Source: Mycoemilia scoparia (taxonomy: Eukaryota; Kickxellomycota; Kickxellomycetes; Kickxellales; Kickxellaceae). Taken from it: a stretch of DNA of 64,000 bases. The stretch spans positions 1 through 64,000 of the forward strand of contig JANBPU010000040.1 of the NCBI GenBank assembly GCA_027575805.1, read 5' to 3'. This document shows positions 43,535-54,466 of this stretch, in pieces. Each line of letters starts with the position of its first letter. Position 1 is the first letter of the stretch. A program made the position numbers and the translations under genes. The notes under the pieces are model-generated. The model saw only the letters and a list, made by a program, of their open reading frames with translations, made no database searches and was not told where the DNA came from.

Positions 43535-43942
43535 TCAGTTATTAAAATTTGGGAAGTTGGGTAGATACCTAAAATAGTAGCCATTTCCAACAAAGGCTGA
43601 ACGCGCTGGGTTGCGATTGATTGCATATTCCTCTCTATCCTCTTTCTGTTTGCTGTTTTCTTCAAGGATATCGTCTTCATCACAGCTCTCATCCTTTTCG
43701 ACTATATCTACTATGCCTTTGTGGTTTATATCATTGACATAGTCACTGCTGTTTTCGCCTACATCATCTGGTGCTTGGAGGAGATGCCCCGCATATAATA
43801 CTGAACCTGATCCATCATAAATTTGGGTGGGCGCTTGAGGAATTGCTCCGTAAATACCAGGTGCAGCTGTTGTATGGAATGCAAGAACAAGAAAAATAAT
43901 AAAAACAACAGGAATATTTCCAGTCATGGCTGTAGTTAACAT
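43535..43942 (-). CDS. Small secreted acidic protein
   Basis: Not recognised. 135 aa from ATG 43942, or 130 aa from the ATG five codons in. The N terminus MTGNIPVVFIIFLVLAFHTTA is a convincing signal peptide with cleavage near TAA|PGIYG. The mature part is small, with the Pro/Gln-rich stretch IPQAPTQIYDGSGS, then a strongly acidic middle (VEKDESCDEDDILEENSKQKEDREE), then a C terminus of aromatic/Asn composition (YYFRYLPNFPNFNN). It has a single cysteine, so it is not a disulfide-rich effector. One NSS glycosylation site is near residue 65. It lies in a repeat island next to 5S and MITE copies. A lineage-specific secreted or cell-wall protein is likely. Confidence 0.55.
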   Translation of the reverse strand: MLTTAMTGNIPVVFIIFLVLAFHTTAAPGIYGAIPQAPTQIYDGSGSVLYAGHLLQAPDDVGENSSDYVNDINHKGIVDIVEKDESCDEDDILEENSKQKEDREEYAINRNPARSAFVGNGYYFRYLPNFPNFNN

Positions 43943-45344
43943 TTATCTGGGTATCTAGAGACAGGCGATAAAAAGACGACAAGATGTCAGGGACTTTTTG
44001 AGCAAACCTACTCGATCACTTTATACCATTTCTTTTCCATTTCCATATACAATTTGAGAAAGTATGAGGCATTTTGTCAACTGTGGGTTGAATCTCCAAC
44101 CCTCCAACTCTAATCGCCAAACTGAAACCAGGAAATAGATACAAAATCTCCAAAAGAAAACAGTAAGGTCTGTATTGTCCTATAATTTTAGGGGGTCTAA
44201 GTTGATTGATAAGAATTATATTTTTACATGGAGAATACAATACAAAGAGTTCATTTAGCTAGAATGGTCTTGATTGTAGCATACATAGGCTATTTTACTC
44301 TGTTTGGATGCTGCACATTTCAAATAATGTAGCCATCGTTTGAATCTAAAAATAGGACCAATGGAAACCTTTACAGCCACAGCAATTAGTGAAAGTGACT
44401 CTGGAGCAGTGCTCAAAGATGAACCTTACATATGGAATATAATGGTCTGCAAGCCCTTCTATCTTGCTTCCGTTTCGCAGATACAGGGGTCCATTTTGCA
44501 ATTGCCTATTATAAAAATGGCATTCGTGCTCACCATTTGAAACTAAGAGTTATAAAGTATCTCTCTCTCTCTCTCTTGCAAATCACAATCCCCTCATCCA
44601 AGTGCAGATCTGGAGATGCTGTGAGTTCGACCGAACTATCTCCATGCACCTACTATCCATATTTGGGATTTCTGCTGATTCATTAATGGTCTACCACACA
44701 TAAAGACATTATTAGTCTGACTATACTATTTTCCTGTTATTGTAAAATGTGACCGAAGTCAGAGAATTAGACCAAGCATTTTGAGGTTCTAGAAGCTCCA
44801 TTAATACCATCAAAGATGTTGTGACAATAGAACCATAGTATGCGGCTGGACATACAGCAGTGTAGCTTTGCTTCTGATAAAAAAGAAGGCTGAAAGTTCA
44901 CATTTACGAATTGGTATTTATTGAAATGTGAACTTACACGATTGAAGGAAGATCACAATGCAATGAGACTTTGATTTCATCTAAGTGTAAGATGTCAGAC
45001 TGTAGTCACATCATATAGAATTTAATTATACATCTCGTCCTAGCGGATTCCAAGGGTTCCGTCTTTATCTAATGCGTGAAATCAGGTATGACCACAGGCC
45101 TCATAATCATTATAAACTACTGTGTCAATAAGTGGTGACCACTTTCTGAAAAGATAGTGGTTTGGATTTAATGACAATAGTAGCATTTCACTGAGTTCAT
45201 GGTGTAATAGGGAAAGTTAACATGGGACTTTTAGATAAATCGAGAAAAAGTCCCAAAAAGACAGAGACTTAGGCACATAATACGTTCTTGCTCAAAAATG
45301 CCAGGCGCTTTTTGGTTTATATCAGTTAGTTTTATATGGAATAG

Positions 45345-45466
45345 TCTTCTCTAAAAGGATAGTACTATGGTGTTCCTTTGGATACTAGCCAATCATCGCT
45401 GAGACCCCATCTAAAATGTATGGGCTATGATTTGATTTTGCAAGAGATGTATGAGGGTATCCTGTC
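45345..45466 (+). repeat. R2 dispersed repeat copy
   Basis: AGTCTTCTCTAAAAGG, ATACTAGCCAATCATCGCTGAGAC and GGGTATCCT match the R2 copy at 48.15 kb. The 3' end is shorter. Confidence 0.6.
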
Positions 45467-45949
45467 ATATATAAAGTATTTCTGATAGTCGGTCTACAAA
45501 TCATTGTATTTTTGACAAAAGTTCGCCTAAACCAATAACAAACCAATTGAGTAATCAATCCACTGCCTTTTCTTCTTTATACTGACATCAGCACAGAAAG
45601 CCGGACTTGCTTTAGGAACAGGCGCCACTAATTTTCTAACTGAGATGGCGTAATATGTAATGATGTTAATATTTGGAATTATGTAAACACTCTTTGCATC
45701 CCTATACTTTTGATTAAATAATTGCTAGCGTATGAGTTCCTGATAAAAAGAGTATCCAAATGCAATTCATCATATCTCTTTTACTCAGCCAAGCTTTGTT
45801 TGGTACAGTGTTAAACGCCATAAAATACAAAACAATGGCAATAGTATAGTGTAAACATTGCAAAAGCATTTCCATTGGATTAATACTATGGAATTTTGAA
45901 CCTGTCACACATAGAATTCGATATTATTATCATTGTATGGTAGACAGAA

Positions 45950-46040
45950 TTGGTTCCTCAGATTTGTCCCAATCCTAAGGTATTTCATAAGCGATTCCTG
46001 AGGACCCATTTTGTCTAAAAAGTTGCAAACTCTAGTCATA
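45950..46040 (-). mobile_element. R3 element fragment, abutting R1
   Basis: The reverse complement reads TGACTAGAGTTTGCAACTTT ... GACAAAATGGGTCCTCAGGA, like the start of R3 copy a. An R1 element follows directly at TA 46039-46040. Confidence 0.5.
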
Positions 46041-46157
46041 TGGGCGATTATTTTTGAAGGGTGAAAGTTTACTAGTAAAACTGGACATCCATTTGGCTGT
46101 GATTTCCCCTATAATCTTTGGTCATCAAAATTTACCCTTCAAAGATTATTACCCATA
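46039..46157. mobile_element. R1 MITE, complete copy
   Basis: TGGGCGATTATTTTTGAAGG ... CCTTCAAAGATTATTACCCA between TA dinucleotides (inner element 46041-46155, 115 bp). Its interior is nearly identical to the 43.08 kb copy (GGACATCCATTTGGCTGTGA). Confidence 0.85.
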
Positions 46158-46737
46158 TTGTCACTATGTCCAAATATTATACTAATATTCAGTGTGCTTT
46201 CAATTGGTTATTATTTAATCAGGTACTTTTAATGATATTTTGGAATTAATCAGGCTATTTTATATGAACATTGCCACACTAGTAACAAAGATACTATGGG
46301 TTCATTTTGAATAATTTTTATTTAAAGCTTTAGCGGTGTCATTCAAACTATGAAAATGTATCACTTATAACTGCATTGCAATATTGAAATCCGAATTGCA
46401 TCCAACGTTTCAACACTATGCAGATACAACACTACGCATTGCATCTGGTATCTCGTATCTGGTAACCATAATGGTATAGATTCAAAAAAGACTAGACAAA
46501 TTATGGTACTTCTGAAGCATGAAGTACAGCCATTCGTTGTATATCTGGGGTATAACAAAGGCCCGCGCTAATCGTGCAATGCAAATGCATAGGTATACAG
46601 AGGCGACATGCAGTGCATCGTGTTGCTTCAGGTTTTGAGTCAAGGAATGTTCGTGGACTTAATAATACGTACGATACAACCAAATTTAAACTAAGGGGCC
46701 ATTGTGCATTAAACTCCAATTAGCCAATATGCCAAGA

Positions 46738-46879
46738 TATATGGTCAAAGTTGACAAGGCCTTAGGCAAAATGGTTCCCTAAGAGTTGCATATGGAATGG
46801 CTTATGATTAGGCCAAAATCTGATGGGGGCCTATTTCAGCCCACCATGGATTCGATCACTAGTGAAATATTCCCATATA
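46738..46879 (+). mobile_element. R3 miniature element, copy c
   Basis: TATATGGTCAAAGTTGACAA ... CTAGTGAAATATTCCCATATA, about 142 bp. Ends are imperfectly inverted. It shares GGCCTTAGGCAAAATGG and the AGAGTTGCAT block with copies a and b. Confidence 0.65.
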
Positions 46880-47789
46880 TAGTTTGAAATCTAGTCTTAG
46901 GAAGATATAAAATATCGAAAGCATATGGCGCAATTGTGTCTGGATGTATTAGGAATAAGCAGCATTGATGGTGAATGGGATGCCACACATTGGACCAGCA
47001 GCACTTTAACTGGCAGATGGCATTACTTGATATCAAATACAAGTGTTGGGTGGCCTCTGTCCTGCATTTTAAGAAGTCGGTTATGGACTACAGCCTTATT
47101 AACAGCTTTCGGCTAGTGTTATCTGTGCTACCCTTTAGTGTATGTGGCATATAGTTACTTCCTTAGGAGTAACGAAATGCTTAACCACGGCTAATGTTAG
47201 TTGTGCTTACACATTGTTCCTGCAAGGTTCAATCTAATGCGATGAAAAGTAGCATTCAGGGCTGTGGTGATTGTTATGCGCACGACTGAACTTTATCTTG
47301 GCGCGTTGGAGCCTATGGTTTGCCATACCAAGACGTTGTGACGCAAAACAAGCATCTTTATGCACATCTGAATTGTCCAGCAAGTCTCAATGGACACAAC
47401 CGCACGCTTAATTGTATTTCCTTGCGAACCAAAAAAATGAGCACAAGACATGGCCCTTTGTGCTTAAAGCTCCGATATCTGACATTGTTGCATCTTAAAG
47501 CAAAGAAAGGGCTGCTAAATTAATTGCGGATTCAACAACGGAGCCCCAGAGAAGCTGCAACAAGATCGTTGGGGAGGAATCCCTTTGGTCAGTGACAAGC
47601 CGCTAAATTAGATAAATCAAATGCACATATCGAAAATCCGGCTTGCCTTTTGAAACGAACAATCCAAAATGCCTGGCAATTTGCGACATGTAATAATTAA
47701 CCAAATTAACCTGTAGTTTGTTTTCAGTTTGACCTTGTAAACGCTGGGGAATGTGCATTATAACATTTGCTTTGTTATCTAGAGAGGCA

Positions 47790-47950
47790 TTTTTACAACT
47801 GGCAAGTTCTCCACCAAATGGAAACAGACTGGTACCCTCATACACTCCCCCACAAGTCGGCACATATCTCATACGCTTTGGCTGGAGCCTGAAGCATCAT
47901 TGGCTGCTATCCAGGGTATTCTTCTAGTACACCTTTAAAGGAGATTCTGC
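47790..47950 (-). repeat. R2 dispersed repeat, minus copy
   Basis: GGCAAGTTCTCCACCAAATG, TGGTACCCTCATACAC and TAGTACACCTTTAAAGGAGA are complements of R2 blocks. Confidence 0.65.
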
Positions 47951-48151
47951 AAACTATGTGTATAGATTTCTCTGATGGCCAGATAGATATGTAGGCCGAA
48001 AGAACCACACCATGCAGTAATGGCGGTATATTTATAATATATAGAAAAAGAAGATGCAAGAGTGCTGCCAAGAGGCTTGTTAATTTGAAATAATGGCAGA
48101 CAGCGACGATGGCTTGCAGGATTGACCCAACAAGCCTCAAAACTTGTATAT

Positions 48152-48365
48152 GAAAGAGTCTCCTTTAAAAGGGTACTAGGATGCCCCCTTGGATGCTGGC
48201 CAATCATCACTGAGACTCCAGCTAAAACCTATGGGCTGTGGGCTGATTCGCAGGGAAAGCATGGGGGTGTCTGCCTGTTCCCTCTTGGTGGTGGACTTCC
48301 CAGATGTGCATGAGTGGGAGGTAGAAAAGCAGCGAGAAAGGCTGTGGACTAGACATTCGCTGGAT
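48152..48365 (+). repeat. R2 dispersed repeat, longest copy
   Basis: GAGTCTCCTTTAAAAGGGTA ... GGCCAATCATCACTGAGACT ... CTCTTGGTGGTGGACTTCCC, continuing into GCTGTGGACTAGACATTCGC that is also recognisable near 22.83 kb. This copy gives the best view of the R2 consensus and shows that R2 extends past the usual end. Confidence 0.65.
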
Positions 48366-49670
48366 ATTGAGAGGTAAAATACCAGTTTTTTCTTCAGGTG
48401 ATCCAATTGCCAGTTTGAGCACACAAGGCGTTACACAGCACCATGAGCACAGCAGTCACTGGGAGCGCACGTTTCTTTGCTCAAATGCATGGTAATATTG
48501 ACATCAGAGTGTAAACCATACCATGTGTGGTAACTTGATGGAAGAAAATTTGAGACACCGATTCATAATGTGCAGTGGTGGTAGTATTCGCGCTACTACA
48601 GGGAGATGGGCATGTAGACACCAGGCAGTGGAATGCCCAAGCAAGAGAGGTGCAGCACGAAGCGCTTTGGCTAGGGGGATGTTTTAAAGTCCTGTTGGTA
48701 TTGTTGCTAGTGCAGCAACTCAGCATTTGCCAGCATGTGCATTTCAGCATTAGAGAGTATAAAAGCAATCACTAGTTCCATTTGCAACCAAGTCCTTGTA
48801 CTTCTCTCCCACTTTAGAGCTGTCTGTTACTGCCATACGCCTTTCATATCGACCATCTATTACAAATCATAGTTTCCGAGTTTCGCCAAAACTAGCTGGT
48901 AGTGTGTGGGTGCTGGATTCGCAACAACCAAAAACAAATACATGCTCTCATTGCCACTGTCAATTCCTAATTCAAGCACATCTCTCGCCGCCTGGCTCTC
49001 TCCTACTGCCTTTCCCGTTTTCATTTGGCTTCCATATTAATATCGTATTTACATTGGCGGACAATTATCTCACTTAAGTCTTGCTCCGCCACACATTCGC
49101 CCATTTCACACTTATACTTATTTTCTCCAACGACTTTCCTGTGTCCTATTCGCACGAGGATTTGATTATCCCAAACCCATTCGAAAAAGGACATTCTTGT
49201 TGCCACAGGACAATTGGTTCGGTTTTAGCCTCTCATCTCAGCAATATAATAGTTTCGCACACATACACACTGCAGCCAGCATTGGCACAGAGGCAAATAC
49301 GATACGACGACGACGACGACCACTATAGCCATTCTCTGTACTGACTCAGATATTACGGACAGCAGCAGCCTCAGCTATTGTCTCGTGTCCTGTTATATTT
49401 ACGTGAACAAACCCTGCCGCTTGGTTTCAGCACAATAACCACGCCTTTCTTGACGCTATTCTCGTTGCCATCATAATCATCATCATCAATAGTCAATTTC
49501 AATAGCAGCCGGGCAAACAAATAGGTATGTTGATATGGCTTTTATTATATCTTCCTCTCACGCTTGGCTATTCTCGCCCTTGTTCCCATCCTTCATAATA
49601 TCTCTCTATTTCATATACTTGTCCTTTTTCTTTCCTGTCTTGTCTTTACTATATTAATTTATATTTCTGT

Positions 49671-49695
49671 GTTTGTGTGTGTGTGTGTGTGTGTC
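49671..49695. repeat. (TG)n microsatellite
   Basis: About 12 GT units in the presumed 5' leader region of receptor 5. Confidence 0.85.
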
Positions 49696-50008
49696 TTTTA
49701 ACCGCCCCTCTACAACGGACATCTATTTATATATATTCTCCTGTACCGCCATCGAACTTTGACTGGTGTTTGTGTATTTATATCGGGTTTTCGCCTAGTA
49801 GCAGCAGTAATAGCAAACGACACAAGCAGTACCAGAAGATCTTGATTCGCAGAGATTTCCAACTGGTGATAATTGAGAGTGGGCCACAGTTCCCGCTATC
49901 CAAGAGGTTTGCAGACTCTCGCAAACCACCGAAAGACTTTTACGTGCCTTTGTACATACGGTGCATAGGTGCGAGGAGAAGCCAACACACAGTAGATAGA
50001 CAGACACT

Positions 50009-51793
50009 ATGCTGCTGCCTGACGTAAAGGATGGTATTCTTCAGCCTAGCGGAAATCTTGGTAAATATGTGTATCTAGCCATTTACACAAAGCAGTTCCA
50101 GTGGGTTGAAACCCTCCATGCATTCAACATCGCCAGCATCATCCTTTCATCCATAACCATACTGATCGTCGTTTGCTGTATCCGGCACCGTGACTTTGTC
50201 GATCGGCCATCCTTCCGGCTGTCGGCGTCAATTGCCTTTGGTGACATATGCTACTCGCTGGGCCATATCCTGCTATACAACACCAGTGTCGACGAGCCCA
50301 ACATGGAAGAAAGCAAGCTGCGAGCCATGTTCTGGCTCTGGTTTTTTGGTCTTGGCCTGATGGTCTTTTCGACCACCTGCATTACCCTACATCTCCACTT
50401 GACTGCTGTTTTGAATAAGCCCCTGCTGGCAATCAGGCTCAGCTCGTGGTATGAGGTGTTTGCCTGGACTGTTTCTTTTGCTGTATCACAGCCATTGTTT
50501 TATATTTATGTTAAGCTCTTGCAGGTTCCCACATTCAGGACGGTTGTGCTGATTGAAACTTCAAAGAAAAGCATCCGAGCAAAGGCATGGTTCATCTACA
50601 TCTGGATGGCCATTGCGCTGGTCTACTGCTTGATTGTTTGCATCCTGGTAGTCGAGAGGTTGTTTCCAATATGGAGACGAAGCACAGCAGAGCTAAGAAG
50701 ACCCGAGGGACACGATAACAGCAGCCATGGGAGCAATACCGGCAGGGAGATGATGGGCCGATCAGTAGCATCCCAAACAGGCCATACTGTATATGAGCGT
50801 CGCCAACAAGCAGCGGCCGCAGCGGCTGCATTGGCTTCTGGAAGAGAAAAATTTCAAAATTACAATTCTTCTTCACGACAGAACAATGGGGTTAAACCAC
50901 CCTTATTATCATCAATGGCGATTTCAAGAGGCGCCGGGAATATTTCACACATGCTTAATAATGCCAGCAATCATAATATCAGGGAAAATAGCTTGTCAAA
51001 CAATGATCGCCGCTATCTTCCAAATTCATTGTCTGAATCGTTTTCCTTTGGAGGACGAGATATGCCGCCACCCCGCGATCCAAATAGCAGTCTGGGTGCA
51101 GGGGGCGGCGGACCACCGCTTACATCTGCATTGCTTTTGACTACGAATCCTAGAATTAAGTCTCAAGCCTATCTACATAAAAGGAAGAGAGAGATTGAGC
51201 TGATGGTTCTCCGCATCTTTATATATCCGTTAATCCCATTGATAACAACAATCTGGCAACCAGTTTATCACACACTAGTCGATTCATCAATCACTCTCGG
51301 CTATGTCTGCTTGCTCATGCCATCCATGCAGGCTATTTTTAACTTCCTTGTATTCTTGATTAATCCCACAATGGATGAGTTTTGGCGAAAGGCATGGCTT
51401 GGTCTGCGAAGGAGATACAATGATTATCGCAATACTCCCGGCACATTTACCCGACTTGGAAGCATCTTTGGCTGTCCCGATCCTGCCGGAAGAGAGAATA
51501 TTCGCAGCTGGCCTCTTTCTCCTTTGGCAATCGAGTCTAATACTGATACAACCAAGCTTCCCACGCCATATAAAGTATATTCTACCAGCAGTGAGAATTC
51601 GCTCACTAACAATGATGCCAAAGTCGGTGCTTCCAATGTTGCTGCTCCTACTACACGTGGTCGCCGTACAATAGGCGAATCGTATAATAATCTACATACA
51701 CAAAACGGGAGCGGCGGTCTTTATAACCTGGATATCAGTTACTCAGACGAATACCTTGCCTCCAAAGGATTGCCACGGCGAACGATGATTTGA
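50009..51793 (+). CDS. 7TM receptor-like protein 5
   Basis: A 594-aa single-exon receptor-like protein. TM1 is about 38-58, RPSFRLSASIAFGD at 66-79, TM3 about 107-131, HLHLTAVLNK at 128-137, SWYEVFAW at 146-153, FYIY at 164-167 and TM5 about 195-221 ending PIWRR. The third loop (about 222-390) carries an Ala-rich run (QQAAAAAAALASG) and Ser/Asn-rich sequence. TM6 follows RKREIELMVLRIFIYPLIPL, and TM7 has FNFLVFLINPTMDEFW. The tail ends LPRRTMI, a class-I PDZ-ligand-like Thr-x-Ile. It is very similar to receptor 6 over TM1-TM2 (LSSITILIV.CCIRHRDF block), and the two genes converge 2.7 kb apart. A long CT-rich leader precedes the start. Plasma-membrane location and G-protein coupling are inferred. 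Confidence 0.85.
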   Translation: MLLPDVKDGILQPSGNLGKYVYLAIYTKQFQWVETLHAFNIASIILSSITILIVVCCIRHRDFVDRPSFRLSASIAFGDICYSLGHILLYNTSVDEPNMEESKLRAMFWLWFFGLGLMVFSTTCITLHLHLTAVLNKPLLAIRLSSWYEVFAWTVSFAVSQPLFYIYVKLLQVPTFRTVVLIETSKKSIRAKAWFIYIWMAIALVYCLIVCILVVERLFPIWRRSTAELRRPEGHDNSSHGSNTGREMMGRSVASQTGHTVYERRQQAAAAAAALASGREKFQNYNSSSRQNNGVKPPLLSSMAISRGAGNISHMLNNASNHNIRENSLSNNDRRYLPNSLSESFSFGGRDMPPPRDPNSSLGAGGGGPPLTSALLLTTNPRIKSQAYLHKRKREIELMVLRIFIYPLIPLITTIWQPVYHTLVDSSITLGYVCLLMPSMQAIFNFLVFLINPTMDEFWRKAWLGLRRRYNDYRNTPGTFTRLGSIFGCPDPAGRENIRSWPLSPLAIESNTDTTKLPTPYKVYSTSSENSLTNNDAKVGASNVAAPTTRGRRTIGESYNNLHTQNGSGGLYNLDISYSDEYLASKGLPRRTMI

Positions 51794-54466
51794 TATAAAT
51801 ATGTGATATGTCATGAGCAGTTTTAACTATAATTCTTATCGCCTTTAATAAAAATGTTTTTTACTTATGCCCTGACATTGTTATCTATTTGTGATTGTGG
51901 CTCTGATCCCTTTACGATTTATGAACTTTCTTTAACTTTATTTGCTATGGTTTTTCCCACTTATAAAATGATAATCAGACTGTATCACTTTTCTAACAGC
52001 ATTATTCAAGACTGTTTAAACTTGGATCAGCTATACAAATTAACCATGATGTCATCATGCCAGTGTATATAATCTATATTAATTCGAATTATTGTTGTTA
52101 GTAGCCATAAAACTCGTAATGCAGTGAGCTTTGATTTTACTAATGACCACACATTATACTGAATAATGGACTATTTTAAAGGCAGCGTGGAATAGCAGTT
52201 GAAAGGAAAAATTGTGCTGTTGTGGCCTTTACCATTTCAGTTTCTTGTTTTTAGCACTGTTTTATATACTTTGTTGCTTTTTTACGGTTTACTGTTTTGC
52301 GACCATCAATCCATGTGCCTCTAATTCTGATATTATTATTAAATATGCTTAGGCAAAAGAATATTGGGAAGCTATTTCTATTGGTGGGAAATTCAACAGC
52401 TTTTTTGGCTTCCCAAGCTCCCAGTGAGAGCAGTTTATGACATAAAGGTAGAATTGAGCCCCAAAGTGTGGTTCATCATTATATAAAATATAAATGTTCT
52501 TTTGATCATTGGTGATGCTAGAGAAAAGGACTACCCATACCATACCTCAAGCTACTGTTTCGACTAGCTCAATCAGTAGAGCATGAGATTCTTAATCTCA
52601 AGGCTGCTGTTTGCCCCCTCCCCCCCCCCCCACGTTGAGCACTTCTTGCTTCTTTCCCCAGCACCTGTACGTCAATTAATATTAGTAAGCATAATTTTAC
52701 GTAGTTTGCGCCAGCATTGGTTTAAATTTATTTCAACAAACATTCAATTCGCCAATTAAGCTAAATGACTATTCTGGAGTCAAGATCTGGGAATTAAAAG
52801 TCCAATTAAAGGCATTTCCTTTCGTTTTCTTATACTTTAACATGCTTGAAGAAAGAGTATACATCTAAAATTGTCTGCACAATATTTATTACCTTTAGAC
52901 ATCAGAATATTCTTTTTCTACATTAAACCTGTTTTTCTCTGTAATTAAAGCTTCTAGACCCGATATTTGAACAATAATCAAGCTTTGCAAAAATAATCTA
53001 AATAACAAGGGAGCCTAAATTATCTCTCGACTTTGTAAAACATAATTGGTTTCCGAATATATGTACACACACATATATATATGTGTGTGTGTGAACTTTA
53101 ACTTAAAAGATTGTTATTGTTTATAATAAAAAGGGACCTTGAATGTCAGGCATTACGCATCTATAGGGTCACGGGCAGATCCTTTGTTTTCTAAGTTCCG
53201 GCTTGAGATTGAATATACAAAGAGAAGGTAATATTGTTGTTCAAAGACCATAGATATTTTTATTTTGCTTTGTTCTTTAGACTAGAAAGTAGATCGTCTT
53301 GGCAAACTCTTTACGGATATTGGAATGTCATCAACAAGAGCAGCAGCAGCACATTCATGGGTCATGCCTCTTTGATTTTGGTTGAGGAAAATACATGTGA
53401 AATCTTTGAATTGCCCTTGTCTGTATTATAATTAGTATAGATTCTTGGAGTTGACATTGGCTTAATACATATACTTGGGTGCAAAATCAAAGTGTATACC
53501 AGTGTTGTATATCGTATTGCATTATATCTAAGACACACCTGCTTACATTCAGATCTACAAAGAGTTAAGTATATATTTAGCCCAAGCAAGCATACATATA
53601 TCCGCCGCCGTCAAGAATTCAATGAACCAGCTCCAGTTCCCGTCCATGTATGCAAAGGTATGTTATGCATTGCATGCATTAGTGATTTGAATAGGCAATT
53701 TGTTGATGTTAATGTGAATCCCGCTACGTATCAAATGCTGTTGCAAAACTTGTTGTTGCAATTGGATAAACGGTACCAGTAAATATGGCGGCGAAGAAGA
53801 ATAGTCATTTTGGCATATCTGTACGCCGAGCTGCATGTAAATATTGGGCGGTCGATGGGGAGTATGGGAAACCAATTGCACATACACACGCAGCAAAGGA
53901 GAATCCAATAATTATTTTTGTATGATAAAGGAAAGAAAAATGTGCTGAGAAAAGGAAGGCTGAAACTATACCGGTTCTTGGCTGGTATAAAGTTGTTTAT
54001 TTTGTTGTATTGAAATCCCGATTCAAAATGGTGTGCAAATAAAGTTGTAGTGGTGACAATAATTCATGGGGCTTTTTGCCAAAGAGCTTTGAGGTTCAAA
54101 TGTATAAACGCTCGCAAAGGGCAAGAGGAATTTTGCATATTCCGTTTATGTCTGCTGACAAGTATTGCATTAGTAATGTGGATTGTAGGGCTGTATTCAC
54201 CATGCCATGGTGGAATCTCCGTTTTGGATATCCTTAATGAGTGTATGCAAAGAGTGGTTAATGGGTTTCAATGTCAAGGCAAATATGTGGACTTTGCAAT
54301 ATATTACATTAAGTTAAACAAGCGCACAAATTAAGAAACAATTAGGTGAAGATGAAAAGCAGATGTAACTAGAGAAGGATAGGAGAGATGGAAAAGGTGA
54401 TGAGATAAAGAGAATGCTGGGATGTGTGTTTTGGGATGGTGTCATTATGTATGTGTATTAATGAGA
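51794..54466. other. Intergenic DNA between convergent receptors 5 and 6
   Basis: AT-rich convergent region. It contains a degenerate tRNA-Lys with a C-run, a CA/TG microsatellite near 53064-53094 and short unassigned frames. Confidence 0.5.
52558..52640 (+). tRNA. tRNA-Lys(CTT)-like, probably pseudogene
   Basis: The D arm (TAGCTCAATCAGTAGAGC) and the anticodon arm TGAGA-TTCTTAA-TCTCA are perfect, with anticodon CTT (Lys). The 3' acceptor half CACGTTGAGC is present. The T arm is destroyed: expected GTGGGTTCGAGCCCCAC is replaced by a G/T stretch and a run of C (CCCCCTCCCCCCCCCCCCA). Acceptor base 1 (T) does not pair with the last base (C). It probably cannot be expressed or aminoacylated. It might be the head of a tRNA-derived SINE, but no tail was recognised. 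Confidence 0.6.

Larger units (their letters stand above)
43943..50008. other. Repeat-rich gene-poor region (second part)
   Basis: About 6 kb without a confident protein gene. It holds R2 copies near 45.35, 47.8 and 48.15 kb, R3 copies near 45.95 and 46.74 kb, R1 at 46.04 kb, a CT microsatellite at about 44560-44577 and a long CT/CA-rich stretch (48.9-50.0 kb), probably the promoter and leader of receptor 5. A TG microsatellite is at about 49671-49695. Confidence 0.5.

Noticed and set aside
46925..47116. Frame in repeat-rich DNA at 46.9 kb
   Set aside because: Partly covered by repeat sequence and without protein-like features.
48481..48775. Overlapping frames on both strands near 48.6 kb
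   Set aside because: Both strands are open over the same stretch and neither has a domain; probably chance in GC-richer DNA.
49677..50027. 116-codon frame overlapping the start of receptor 5
   Set aside because: Starts in a TG microsatellite and ends just inside the receptor gene; it is leader sequence.
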